64,000 nt of DNA from Rhytidiadelphus loreus (Eukaryota > Streptophyta > Bryopsida > Hypnales > Hylocomiaceae), in assembly GCA_947034895.1 (NCBI GenBank), contig OX344761.1, positions 85,449,447 through 85,513,446 of the forward strand. The letters run 5' to 3'. The notes under the pieces are model-generated. The model was not told the origin of the DNA. It saw nothing but the letters and a program-made list of their open reading frames with translations, and ran no database searches. Positions 1-11,891 of the stretch are shown in pieces. Made by a program: the position numbers and the translations under genes. The number at the start of each line of letters is the position of its first letter. The first letter of the stretch is position 1.

Positions 1-840
1 TTCAATACCTTATTCATCTTGGTCAGAACGCACCTCGTGATCGTGATTCTCCCAAATTCCAAAACCACAAGAACAATGTCGGAAAACGTAAAATCTCGTA
101 CACTCTCCGATTTCTGCAATTCAAACCACCGAAAAACAGAGTTCACGAATTTCGCTACAGTCCTGACCAAGTCAAACGCGAATTGCAAATTCGATCTACC
201 TAGGATTGAAGCAAAACATAAAAATCAAAAACAAAACAAATACAAAAAAGAACTCAAAATCAGCGCTCAAACTACAAAACACCAACCCTAGTAACAAAAC
301 TCCCAGACGAAAACGGCAGGCTGTAAGATTACAGTACTAACAACACACGACGTGGCTACCCAAACATGTCCGGTCACAACAAACTCTCTGCAACACACAG
401 TAGTGCAAGATGTACAAGAAAGATTACTACTCACTTCAAAAGCTCCTGAAAAAACACTCACAAATGGAATACAAGACGAAGCTACCAATGTAAAAGCCAC
501 GCCCCGTTTGCGGATTTGGGATAGAAAGACGAGCGACGAGAAAACATCAACTGGGGAAGAAGCAGAAGAAGGAGAAGGAGAAGACAAACTCAGAGATGGA
601 GCTTGGGAAAAACCTCCAAGAGCAATTCCTTTTTATGCAACAAATTGAAACTACTACTACTACTACTGTAAGTGCAATCCCCTTCTCTTTTTTTTCCTTT
701 TTTTTCTCTGGAATCTTTCGTGTGAAAATGCTTGATCGACAGGCCGTGGTCGGAGGAGCCCATCATGAATGCTGGTTTCCGCTTTGACTCTCGTGACAGA
801 CCTTGTCGCAGTAGTAGGGCCAGTACTACAGGTAACCCAA
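1..840 (+). other. Unassigned left-edge region with possible 5' exon
   Basis: This stretch is less AT-rich than what follows. An ATG at 596 in a reasonable context opens a short frame (MELGKNLQEQFLFMQQ...) that runs through a CTA/ACT repeat into a good donor, GTAAGTG, at 668. A second exon-like block, 743-831, is bounded by an acceptor (GATCGACAG) and a donor (GTAACC); one frame reads PWSEEPIMNAGFRFDSRDRP. The two blocks are not in phase if joined directly, so either the first is 5' UTR with translation starting at the ATG at 765, or they do not belong together. No family is recognised and no downstream exon was found. Confidence 0.2.
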
Positions 841-1283
841 TAAAGTTAAATTAGTGTGGACACTAAATTAGTGTGTCCCGAGCATGGCGGAATCTTCCGA
901 AAGGTAGATTTCGGGGGTACTGGGTTATTTCTTTGTGGTGTAACCTGACACATCCGTGTCAGGGGTTGTCTCCCTCCGAGCGTGTTTCCAGGGTTGCGCA
1001 ATTACTGGGGAGCCCATTAAATTAGTGTGGTGCAGGAAATTACTGTAGATTGGGAATAGTGCTTCACTGATTCACTTCCTGAAATGGGTTTGAAATCTTC
1101 TAAAAGGGAGATTTGGTCGTGCTGATTTTTTCCACTTTGACTGACACCAGGATGGTCAGGGACGGACGCAGGGCTTGTCTCATTCCGAGCGTGAGTGGCG
1201 CCAGCGTTGCGTAATTACTGTGGAGATTAACGTAACTTATATTAGAGTGGGCTGGAAATTACTGTGGAAATGAACTTAACTTC

Positions 1284-1400
1284 AGGTAGTCTGCTCTAAA
1301 AGCAACCATGTTCTACATGCGACTCCTATCTAGGAATGGGTGACATGTTGCTTGAAATATCTATTATTGTCAATAAAGAGCAATGAAGAGCAGACTACCT
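1284..1400. mobile_element. Short palindromic element, AGGTAGTCTGCTCT termini
   Basis: The ends are exact 14-bp inverted repeats, AGGTAGTCTGCTCT at 1284-1297 and its complement at 1387-1400. A second inner inverted pair (AGCAACCATGT / ACATGTTGCT) makes most of the unit foldable. No clear target duplication is visible. It is 117 bp with no coding capacity, consistent with a MITE remnant or a structured element. Confidence 0.5.
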
Positions 1401-1580
1401 TATATTTTTATTTATTTTTTTGGAAAAAAAGTGACCATTAAAAGAAAAAGGGAGGGAGACATCAATCCGGCTCAGACTACCTTATATTAGAATGGGCTTG
1501 AAATTACTATGGAGATTAACTTAACTTAAATATTAGAGAGGGCTGGAAATTATTGTGTAAGGACCACACCTACGGGAATG

Positions 1581-1807
1581 CGGCTAGGGTGAATTGACCC
1601 TCTCATTGCCCCTCCAGGGCAAACCCTGGAATTTTTTATTTGCAAGGTTTAATTTTTTTTTTAAATTCTGAATTCATATTTGCAATTAGAAGCCCCAAAT
1701 TACTCTAGAGGGATGCAAGAATTACCAAAAAATTGGCACAACATAGGGGGCTTTTTTTTCAAACCTAAGTTGACCGGGGCAATGAGGGGGTCAATTCTCC
1801 CTGCGCG
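1581..1807. mobile_element. MITE with GAATTGACCC inverted repeats and 8-bp flanking repeat
   Basis: The left terminus, GGCTAGGGTGAATTGACCC, is mirrored at the right end (GGGGGTCAATTCTCCCTG). The flanks CGGGAATG (1573-1580) and TGGGAATG (1808-1815) match at 7 of 8 bases, which would suit an hAT-type 8-bp target duplication. The interior is AT-rich with homopolymer runs and no coding capacity. Confidence 0.5.
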
Positions 1808-2060
1808 TGGGAATGCTGGGTACTTTCGAGTGAAAATGTTGGGTATCTTCCAAAAGGTAGATTTGGTCTTTCAAGAAAAAGAAAAAAGAAAAAGAAAAGG
1901 TAGATTTGGTCATGCTGCTTTTTTACCACTTTGACTCGGAGTGTCAGAGATTGTCTCCCTCACTTGCAAGGCTGGCTGGGGTGACGTGAACACTGCAATT
2001 ATATTACTGTGGGTCTGAATTACTGTAACCCTATTTTTAGAAATGTTGGATTTGGACTAG

Positions 2061-4382
2061 AGTTCTTTCTTCTTGATAAACAATTTTTCATCTATTTTTA
2101 GCATTTTTCATCCATTTGGAATAATATTTTTCACAATTTACTACTTTTCATCTTATGTGATTTGCAAAACTAAATCAGTGTTTGGGGTATATGTATTTGT
2201 AAAGTCGTGGCACAAGGACGAGTGAAGAAAAAATAAAAGTGTGAATAAAAAAAATGTAGTATGTGAGGTAGTTCTTAGAAATGGAATTTGGAGATTTTTT
2301 ATTGGGAATCCCACTTCAATTTCATAACACTATCAAAAAAAATAATATAGCCTCTATATTGCAAAAAATTTAGGCCAAGAGAATTCCAAAGTGTGTTGAC
2401 CAAATTTGAGAATTTGCCAAAAACATCTCTTTTCTTCACTTCAAATGCTATTATCTCGCAGTGGCTATTAAGTCACTATAGTTATCAAATATATTATCAC
2501 ACATTGATTTCTCCTATCAATGTAAGGCTACAATTTCACAATTAAATCCCAAAACTAACTTCTTCTTCTTCTTTTTTTCGTTTGCAATGGAAATGACAGT
2601 TCATATTAGGAGTAATTGTTGGTGAAACATAATCATGAACTGATGAGTTAATAAATAATGTTTTCCAGTGTATTGTCGAGAATGGTGGATTTCATTTCCG
2701 TCAGACTTTCATTGAAATAGTGTCGTGGTTGAAATTACTGTGACTGACTCAAGCCTCCAGCACTGACAGATTTGCCTGGCTGCCTGCCTGCTCCTTTTCT
2801 TACGTACTGACTGCAATTCATCCATCCAGCCAGCAGGTTATTAAGTAAGTTAAATCCTTTCCCTTCTTCTTTTTTTTTTTTTTTACTCCTTAATTTAAAA
2901 GCCACTAAGAATATTTCTATATCGAGTCTGTCAGTGGAGTAAGTAAGCCAATATTTTATTTGGTTTTATCTGAATCTGTACATTATCAATTCAGATGCCT
3001 GTCCCGTCCGTCGTCGTCGTCGTCGTCGTCAGTTGCCTGCGGCTGCCTGCGGCTTCCTGTGCGTCAGTCCGTTGCGCTCCAGTCAGTCAGTGAGTCGGTC
3101 AGTGAGTCGGTTGTAGAGGTTCGTCAGTCAGGTCATAACTTAACATACCGTGAGTCAGAGTCAGATCCATCGTGCTTTGGGGGTTTGTTTGTTTTTTAAC
3201 TTAGAATTGTTGCTACAGAGCTCACTGGTCAGTCTCCTCTGCCATTCCAAACTCGCAGAAAAACAGGCATGCTTCAACTCTGGACTGGACAGAAGGACGG
3301 TACATCTTTTTAAATGTTAGTTTGAGGAAGAAGTAGTAAAGCATTTTTTAACGAAAAGCGCTTTTGGATGTGCTTGTGATGAGAGTAATTTCAAGAGCAT
3401 CTTCACCGGGGCACACCGTATCGCCCCGGCATATGGTTTGGCCTGCCCTCGTGTGTTTTTTCTGTCCCACCAGTTGAAAACTTCTCAACTTGTCAACCTT
3501 GGCCCAGCGGAAATCACTTGCAACACTCCAAGTTACAATGCCTTGCCTATTTGACTTGGAACACGGTACTGACACAAAGGGGAGGTTTTGTGATGTTTTT
3601 GAGGGAGGAATGGCAAAGTATTAAGTTTTTGTGTACAATCAAGCGCTCTTAGGGGGGGGATTTACTTGGATATGGTAGCCCAACTAAAGTGGGTACACCT
3701 AAAACCACCACAAATTGGGTTGTGGATAAATTGTAGGCTAATTAGTAAATATTGAATACAAGAGAGCAAAGCAATATGTAGAAGAGGAAGTATTGCACAA
3801 TCAATTTTCAGATTTTGACAAAAATGAGACAACAGTAGGGGGGCAAAGTTTTGACAGTAGGGTTCTTAAAATCGCTTATAGGTTGCATTGAAAGAGAACG
3901 GTCACATTCAAAAGCCCCCCATCAATGGTGTTAGAAATAACAGACACAAAGGTATAATAGTGTTATTCATATTTATTAAATAAAACATTGCACGCTTGTA
4001 AACCCATGATTTTATGTTCTCGTGTTCTGTGCGTCATATGAATTAACAAGAGGATTTAATAACATTTGTGACACGTGCTTGAAATAACATGAAGATTGAG
4101 GATTTAATAACACGAGCGTTTAATAGCACAAGCATATTTTTTTTGACATCTAACAAGTCTTTACTGGAATCAGTTATTAAATCCTTGTGTTCTCTGAGTT
4201 AAGAAGCCAGTCACATGCCTCGAAATTACCAATATTGCTTTTAAGAAGTGCGAAAGACAAGGAGGTGCAATTTTCAGATTATACTGACACTATTTGGGGG
4301 CTTAAAGTAGACTGCGGTTTAAGGCACGGCGCGATTTTTGGGGTACCCACTTTAATCCTAAGTTGCCATTAAAAATATGGGT
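2061..4382. repeat. Intergenic DNA with simple repeats and a TIR pair
   Basis: No convincing gene. There is a poly-T tract near 2870-2884, a (GTC)n run at about 3007-3032, and a GTCAGT/GTCGGT-rich stretch at 3060-3130. From about 3684 a terminus AAAGTGGGTACACC faces GGGGTACCCACTTT at about 4340-4355, suggesting a ~0.67-kb non-autonomous element. Its ends resemble those of the 7.3- and 9.0-kb repeats. Inside it, at 4030-4130, GGATTTAATAACA-type words recur. Confidence 0.4.
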
Positions 4383-5609
4383 TACCGTAGTACCTCATCA
4401 GATTTGGCAAAAATTGCCGAATAATTAATAAAATTTAAGATTTCCACTTCGGCAGTAAAAAAATATTTACTGGAAATTTCATTTTATATGTAGTTTAATT
4501 TTGCCACATTCGGCAGTTATACCGTTTTTCAAAGAAATGTTGCAAACATGATTGTTTTCCTCCACTTCTTGTTGTAAGTAATGACTTTTCTATTCCACCA
4601 CTTATAAGCTTATAGTAGAAGCACCCATTCTCAACCAGAGATGGGTACTTGACTTGTAGAGTACCCCTATTTCCGGCCAAGCCAAACTTCTCTGTGAATC
4701 ATGTTTGGGAGTCTCGATTTAATGACATGCACAATATGCGAGGCGGAAAGGACCAATTGCTAAATGCCACATATTACAGCATTTATTATTTTGAAATTTG
4801 TACGCATGAGTAGGAAGGAACTTCCCCTATGAGTGGAATTGCAAGACTCTAAATGTTATGTACTGGTTCGGAACACTTTTTGCCTTCTAAAATTCACAGA
4901 AATTTCAGTTTTGAAAATAAAATTTTGAAAATTTTGCAGTCCCAATATTTTCTATCTCCCTACGTGGGAAAAATTTCAAACGCAGCCAACTGCTCACCAT
5001 CTGTTTTACAGATGCTTAAGTGATTAGGTATGGGTGGTCCTACTATAGTGCAAGACATAAAGTCGTTAGTAACAATGTAGCTCCAAGAGCAATTTACAAA
5101 GATATGTGCGAAGTTGAGAAAGACAAGCTCTTTATACAAATTGGATGGTAGGAGGTAAAACAACCCATGTGGGATATGTAAATGGTTAGGATTGGTAGGG
5201 TCTCAACTGCTCATAGTTAAGTTCTACTTTTTGATTATGAGCACACATCTTCAAATTATCCCATATCCTTTGAGGGTTCATGACGGACAATGGATTTCAT
5301 TATAAAAAAGACTTCTTCATCGTTGATTCATACAAATGTTCAATAATGAAATTTCTTCATGTTTCCATCAAAAGCATTCTTGATGGTAGTTGTTGGACTT
5401 TACATTGAACATTCTACTACATTGGACAACTTGTCATTTAATTCTTGTTGAATTTTTTAAGATCCCCAAAATTGACTTATTTTTATTTATTTCGACAATC
5501 AGTGTTACTAGTTTTCACGATTTTCAACAATTATCATTATAATTTCTTGAAATTACGATATTCTTAATAAACAATTAATTTTTGCCAAACTTGATAAGGT
5601 ACTACGGTA
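4383..5609. mobile_element. 1.2-kb TIR element, TA-flanked, Tc1/mariner-type candidate
   Basis: The left terminus, TACCGTAGTACCTCATCAGA followed by TTTGGCAAAAATT, is mirrored almost perfectly at 5576-5609. This gives about 30 matching bases out of 33. If the first and last TA are the target duplication, the repeats begin CCGTAGTACC, consistent with TA-inserting elements. The interior holds only short frames; no DDE/D transposase is visible. Non-autonomous, or decayed beyond recognition. Confidence 0.6.
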
Positions 5610-6939
5610 TTCAATGCATCCTCCCTCTTAATTGCATGCCTAGGGATCGGGTCCTGCTACGCCTCAAAAATGGGTTCTAGAGCGTGGATGCAAATTGCTG
5701 GTGGGGGCTCGGAAAGAAGGAGGGACTGAAATGTCAATGGCACATACATACCATATGGCACGCCCAATTTACAGAGCACCAGTGGAGATGCTGTAATTAT
5801 AAACAAATATAAAGGACTGCTATAATAATGTTCAAGAGTTGGGAGGCTCGAGAGCATGATGGTAGTCCTTGGATGATGCTTTTAGGAGAAGAAAGTTTGT
5901 TTGTTGGTAGAATTTTGTTCCAACAGTATTAGAAGTTACGTAGCTTTCTTGTCCACTTTGAAAAAGAGATGTGGTTGTAATCAAAGTCCATTGATAGTGT
6001 CATGAAATTGTTGTTGTAAAGAAGGTTATCAAATAGTTATAGGGTACACTGATCCTGCATTCATGTATAAATAATTGTTTTCAGTCAAATCAAACCTATG
6101 TATATAGAAAATGTAGAAAATAATTCTAAAAATAGATGCAAAATTTGGGGAATTATTTCTTCAATAAATGTTGAGGAATATTTCTATTATTAGCATACAT
6201 TGAACCTTATTTTTACGAAATACTCAACAAAGATGTGCCGATCTTGCCCTTCAAGTACGGTGCAAGTTTGCCTAAAGACAAAATCTCTATTTGAAGATAT
6301 TCTTGCATTGGTAATTGTATAATTGACATTGAATAACAAACATGTGTTTCATTGCCATTACCCTAAAAACAAATAGAGGTGTTTGAACATAGTTTTGAGA
6401 TTAATTAATCCCTAAGTACTCAAACTATAGATAGGTAGATCACCTAAAAAAATCATACTAAATAATTGCAATTTTTTCAAAATATCTATGGTAAAAGGAC
6501 CTTATTTGGTTCCCCATCTCTATTCCATTTCTAATTACAAATTCAAATGTATTAATCAATAAGATTCATGTTTTGGGGGTATTTTTAAAAATCTTGGTTT
6601 GGTTGAGAATGTCATTGGTTGATATAGGTATAAACTCAACTTTGTTGTTTGTGAATTTTTTTTGAAACTATATACAATGAATTCTTGAATTTTTTTCAAG
6701 TGAAAGTCAACCAATATAACTTCCTTACATTCTTTACTTCCTCTGTTGTATAAAATTTTAAATTTATTTACATTGATTTTTATTCCCAAAATTCCTCAGC
6801 CCTAGAAAGATGCCCTATGACTAAGCTACTCACAAAAAAAAATGATATGATGTTTGGACCAATAGGTGCATTCTTCATTTCTTCAATCATTTGGAAAGCC
6901 ATGCATTGGTCAATTTTTGGTTGTATCATCCTTGTAGGG
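5610..6939. other. AT-rich intergenic DNA
   Basis: No gene is seen. At about 6405 the sequence TTAATCCCTAAGTACTC resembles the left terminus of the TTAA-flanked element family described at 10.3-11.9 kb, but no matching right end was found. Confidence 0.5.
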
Positions 6940-7223
6940 ATTAGAAGGGATTCATCTCCTCTGGAGGGCTGTGAGTTCCCCTAGGCTGGGAACAACCCTG
7001 TAGCAGTCCGTAGTTGATGCCTGATGTGGAACAGCAACTACCACGTCGATTTTATTTTATTTTTCAAGAAAATAAAAAAATAAAAAATTCAACTTGTTGT
7101 TTCATTTTTAAAATTTCAAAAAAAAATAAAAAAAATTTGATAGTGACCATTCTTAGACTGTCAGGGGAACAATGTTGGAACAGGCCTAAAACAGCCCTCT
7201 CGACCCTCCAAATCTCCTCTAAT
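6940..7223. mobile_element. MITE-like unit with ATTAGA(A/G)G inverted ends
   Basis: The left end (ATTAGAAGGGATT, then TCTGGAGGGCTGTGAG) and the complement of the right end (ATTAGAGGAGATTTGGAGGG, then GAGGGCTGT) align imperfectly over about 50 bases. TAGG occurs next to both ends and could be a short target duplication. The centre is purely A/T-rich. No coding capacity. Confidence 0.4.
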
Positions 7224-7283
7224 TAGGTCCTTTGACCTAATACTATTGATTTCCGTAGATTGTTGTTTCTTTTTTTCATTGGT

Positions 7284-7562
7284 ATAAGGTTGTATGTTGT
7301 TAAATGGCACCTGACCCTAAAGCACCATCTAGAAGGTTTGTACATTTCGAATTTCAGTTATGTACCTATTTGGATGGAGCGCTTTTAGAAACAAACTTTG
7401 ACCCTTAATAACTTTTGCATACAATATCCAAATGTGGCATTTTTTGGTGCGTTGGAACCTCCTTTCACTTGCCAACATGAATATGTGAAAATTTGACCAG
7501 TTTCATAATAGCAACTAGGCTTAGTAGTAAAAAGTGACAGTTTTGGGTGTACCCACCTTACC
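7284..7562. repeat. TIR repeat, copy 1 (GGTGTACCCACCTTA end)
   Basis: About 260 bases match the unit at 9024-9301 in the same orientation. They share TTAATAACTTTTGCATAC, GTGCGTTGGAACCTCCTTTC and the terminal TTTTGGGTGTACC. The left terminus of this copy is degenerate. Non-coding repeat. Confidence 0.65.
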
Positions 7563-9023
7563 ATACAATTCTTCTTCAAACTTCCTCAATGACTATTAAT
7601 TGAATGAAGTGTACTTTTCAAACAATTGTCATCTATCCAATAAATGGTTGAACATTGAGGAGTTAACATGATTTTTGCAGCAGTGTGGATCAAGTAAAAT
7701 ACAGTGCTACAACAGAAGAAACACCCTTTTCATGTTCAAAGTGTTATGATTTGCCTCCTTTGTACACAAAAAATTTGGTACAAAAAACAACAGTCATTGG
7801 AATAGTGAAACAATTTACATCCATAAACATGGAAAAAACATGCAAATGTGAATGAAAAGGCATTCATTCATCCCAAAGTGCATATATTCTTCCAAAAGAA
7901 TGATATCATTCCAAATTTTGAAGAAATTTAGAGATTTCATCCCCTTAACTTCTAAGGTTCCATTGTCCCTGTGCAGTACAAAATGAAATTTGAGCAAGTT
8001 CCTAGGAGCTCAATTTTTGGTGAAACTTTTTGAAACCTTTTCACAAGATAGAAAAACTTATTAGCTTTCTAGGTATATAATTTTTATTTCAATCATTGCA
8101 TGAGAGCAAAAGTTATACAACAATAAGTCTAAATTCCTCATAGATTTGTTTATGAGCTCAATTTTCACCTTTTTTTCAAAATAGAAAGTTCTACAAGTTT
8201 AATTTTGATTGTTAGAACAATCTCACCATTGGAATTAGTATGTTTTAATTCCATTTTAGAGCTATCAATAATTTAATTTTTTCTCTCTATTGAATACCTT
8301 TTTCTTGCTTCATCATTTTTTAAAGAATGAATATCATTTTATTATTTTGATATTTTTTTTATTGTACTCTCAACTCAATTCTTCATGAGAAAAAAAAATT
8401 CAAAATTTATAGTGCAAAATTTTAAGCTAAGAAGATTCAAAGTCTCATAAAACTTAGTTTGCCACGGTGATCCAAACCATGGTATCTTCATTTATCTTGC
8501 AATCTATGTGGTCAAAGTTTTTGAAATTTTTTCTACACATTCTCAAACTAGTCTACTACAAAATCCTATGGTTAAATATTCAAAAAGTGCCAATTTAAAA
8601 TAAATAAAAATCTCTTTATCCTAGAATGATAATTTTGAGCATTTTTTTGACGAAGAAAAGGCCTTCAGTTGGGACTTCAAGGGGTAAACACCCAAAACTC
8701 AAACATATCAAATAGAGCAAATACAATACCAAATATTCTCTTAATTTATTATTACAATCTTTAAGCTAAATTCCGGGGAGTCAATGTATCTACCCACCCA
8801 CCATGGTCGAAGACATATTCATATTCATGGACAAGAACAACAACCCATTATCTTATTAATTTTTGGCAAGAGAATTAGCAGGCTTTTATGACTTTTCCTT
8901 CAACTCCACTCACTCATGCCTATCACAAGAGATAGTTTGTTGTCGGGGACTCTATCTCCATTTTCATGGAAAAAGTTTCAATCACCCCTTTCAGAAAGAA
9001 AAAGGGATCAACCTAGTTACTCC
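7563..9023. other. AT-rich intergenic DNA with dispersed repeat
   Basis: No gene is seen. Bases about 8420-8650 carry the same diverged repeat (cgcaatctacatgg-like core, then TACTACAA.ATCCTA.GGTTA) as 11460-11600. Inverted relatives occur near 31200-31390 and 53700-53790. Confidence 0.4.
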
Positions 9024-9301
9024 ATAAGGTAGGTACACCCAAATGTGTCACTGACCTTAGAGCGCCATCTTCACTATGTGTACATCTCCAAAATCAGTTC
9101 TGTACCTATGTGGAAGAAACGCTTTTAGAATCAAACTTTGTTCCTTAATAACTTTTGCATACAGTATCCAAATGCCATGTTCTTTGGTGCGTTGGAACCT
9201 CCTTTCACTTGTCAACAAGAATATGTGAAAATCTGACCAGTTTAATAATATTAGATAGGCTCAGTAACAAAAAGTGGCGGTTTTGGGTGTACCTACCTTA
9301 T
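9024..9301. mobile_element. TIR repeat, copy 2, ATAAGGTAGGTACACCC ends
   Basis: The clearest copy of the repeat also seen at 7284-7562. Its ends are inverted: ATAAGGTAGGTACACCCAAA at 9024-9043 and TTTTGGGTGTACCTACCTTA near 9281-9300. It is 278 bp and non-coding. Related AAGGTAG..ACCC termini occur at 3.7-4.35 kb and 58.05-58.46 kb. Confidence 0.65.
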
Positions 9302-10348
9302 ATTCTTTTGCTACCCTGCTTTCCGAATCTCACAATAAAGGGGGGATCTCAACAACAATACCTGTTTCGGTACAGTAGATTGAAACAGAATGGACCCCTG
9401 CAACAATCATCATTTTGCTAGGGCGTACGGGTACCCTAAATATTTTTCCATTTCTGAAAGGCGAAGATTCGAAGATTTAAAATTTGACATGTAGTGCATA
9501 TGAAGATAGGGGATGTGTTTAGGGTTTATAAATTGACATTAATTTTTGCATATGAGGAAGGGGTGATTTGGGGTTTGTATACCTTACCAATTTTATTTTT
9601 TTTTAATTTTTCAAGGTATGGGGCTTTACTTGGTTGTGATCCATTTTTAAAATGCATCCCTATAGATTCTTGCCTAAAATTGTACAACACATATTTATGA
9701 GAGTTTGAACTTGATATTAGGTGTAGAATCTATCATTAGTGCTTTGAAAATTCATAGTTCATTCAAATGGTGTTCATAAAATGCATATGTTATGTATCTA
9801 GAATCCTTGTTATAAATCGAGTTCCACCTTGCAACAAAAATGCTTGATTGAACAAATTTAAGTGTGGTAGCTTTAGAGTAAGTTGCACTTTGATGTACAA
9901 TCTTAGTTGGAATGATGAAGCTATTAACTTCCATCAATACAATCATGAATAAAATATCACTTTCTTCATCAAAATGTACATTCATTCAAATGTGGTTATG
10001 TCATTTAACTTTGTCTTGTTGATTATTGGCAAATTCATCCATTCTAAAATGAAAGATACTCTAGATATTCCAAAAAGTTCTTGGCATGCAATTCTGTGAT
10101 GTATTGCTACAAATAAAACCAACAATTGGACCCATAATGTTCTTAAATTCCAATATGAAGTAGAAACAGTGATGGTTGTCACTACCCCAACTTTTTTTTG
10201 CAAAACTTGTTCCTTTCCCAACTTATTAGCAATTTGTTTGGAGCCTCCACTCTTGACCAACCATTGCAAATTAACCATAATTCTCAATAAATTCACCATG
10301 TCAAGGTAAATGCAATCTAAATGGGCAAAACAATATTGAAAGTTCTAT
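9302..10348. other. AT-rich intergenic DNA, no feature seen
   Basis: Only short frames without family resemblance. Confidence 0.5.
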
Positions 10349-11891
10349 TTAATCCCTAAATGCTTGAGACACCAAAATCTGGTGTTTGCAAAACTTTGAA
10401 GTTAAGTAAAACCTAATCAAGTTGTTATTTTTAATATTTAATATTTTTGGAAAGTTCTTCTTGAAGTCTAGTTTTAGCATCAAAAATCTGATCTTGAAGA
10501 TAAATGACAGTGATTTTTCTATTCAACAAGGGTACGCATTGCAGAAATGACTTTCCGTAGTGTTGAAAACTCTTGGAAATGAGCCTCAAACACACTAGAT
10601 CTTAGAGAAAAAATCACATTCAAAATTAATTAAAAAAAAATTATGGAGTAGATTTTGAGAAGCCATAAATTGATTGGGGTTATACATTTAGGCCCTTTAA
10701 CCCCTAAATGTCCAAACAACGTTTTTTTTGGCAACATAGCGATTTTGAGCAACTCACTATAGACGGAGTTTTTTGTTTTTTTCTTTGAAAATTTCATACA
10801 ATATGGGTACAAGGAGTAGCTTTAAGGCCCAACAATTTTCATAACTTTTGACTACATGGTTCAAAAGTTATTGTATGATATGTAATTTTCAATGTTCGGC
10901 AGGAAGACCAGGCAAAAAAAACTTCTTTGAAAATCACTTTAAAAATTAAATAAAAATTTGAAATTGATTCTCTAGATTTTTATATATGTGGTAAGCTTAG
11001 AATCATTCCATTTTGATTAATGAGATGAAAGAGTTATGAGGAATTTTAGTTTGGGTTAGTTTGTGGGTAGTTATGGAATTTCTATTCTAAAATAAACTTT
11101 GAAGTCCTTTATCTAACTCAATTTTAAATGTTTTTGGAAAAAAATAAAAACATTAGGTATATGTTGTTTATTACAATATTACAACCATTGGGATTGACAT
11201 TTTTCAATTCTATAAATAAATTGTTAACTATTTAGGATTTTAAAATCATTCTCTATTTCTTTCTACTTACTATTTTTTTCCTGTATGTTGTACAATTCCA
11301 AATGATCTAAAATTTTTCAAGCATGTAGCCAACTTGACTTGAGGAATGAATTCAAAGAGTAACCACCATTTGGGACATTTTTTCATACAAATGTGACCTT
11401 GTGAAGTGCAGCTGCCTGTATTTTCACAGGGCCAAAAAAAGGATTTTTGTCACTTCAAACACTGATATCTCGCAATCTACATGGTGGAAAATTTTGAATT
11501 TTTTCCACATCTTCTCTAACTATTTTACTACAAGATCCTACGGTTACATGTATCCAAGAATGTTTTTCATCTAAAATTTGGTGCTTGTAAATGCAAGGGC
11601 ATTTTTGAAGCATTTTTGGTAAAAACATAGTCTCTAACATTTAGGGGTTAACCTCTTTTTTTTTTGGTCACTAACTTTTTAGATTTGACTTGTGAAACAT
11701 CCTCATGATCAAACATTTATTATAATCTTTCACTCCATAAGTGATATTGTTTTTGTTTTTTTTCCTCTAAGATCTCTAACATGTCTAGTTCGAATTTGTA
11801 CAATTACAACTTATCAAAATGTTGGCATTTTGTTCAATTTAGAGCAAATTCCAAGAAGCTCAAAAATAGGCCTTGGGCATTTAGGGGTTAA
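10349..11891. mobile_element. TTAA-flanked non-autonomous element carrying a nested insertion
   Basis: The outer element begins after TTAA (10349-10352) with TCCCTAAATGCTTGAG and ends GGGCATTTAGGGG before TTAA (11888-11891). Its two halves (10353-10700 and 11652-11887) align with the uninterrupted copy at 22543-23176. The interruption is the element at 10701-11647. TTAA target duplication with CCCT-type ends is the signature of piggyBac-superfamily insertion; that assignment is inference because no transposase is present. Confidence 0.65.
10701..11647. mobile_element. Nested TTAA element, CCCCTAAATGT inverted ends
   Basis: This 947-bp insert is flanked by TTAA at 10697-10700 and 11648-11651. 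Its termini are an exact 11-bp inverted repeat, CCCCTAAATGT. The related copy at 22.5 kb has a single TTAA (22886-22889) at the same position, that is, an empty site. The left part, from TTTTTTGGCAACATAGC to a TTTTGACTACATGGTT core, recurs at 17511-17700 and 35044-35290. No coding capacity. Confidence 0.7.

Larger units (their letters stand above)
840..2060. repeat. Diverged direct repeat array (about 3 copies)
   Basis: A degenerate unit recurs at about 880-1030, 1090-1215 and 1850-2030. It begins with a TCTTCC/AAAGGTAGATTTGG motif, continues through CCACTTTGACTC and GTCAG..TTGTCTCCCTC, and ends in (A)ATTACTGTGG. Short pieces of its end (TTAGAGTGGGCTGGAAATTACTGT) recur again at 1220-1270 and 1480-1560. 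Two small inverted-repeat elements sit inside the array. No coding potential is evident. The origin of the unit is unknown. Confidence 0.55.
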
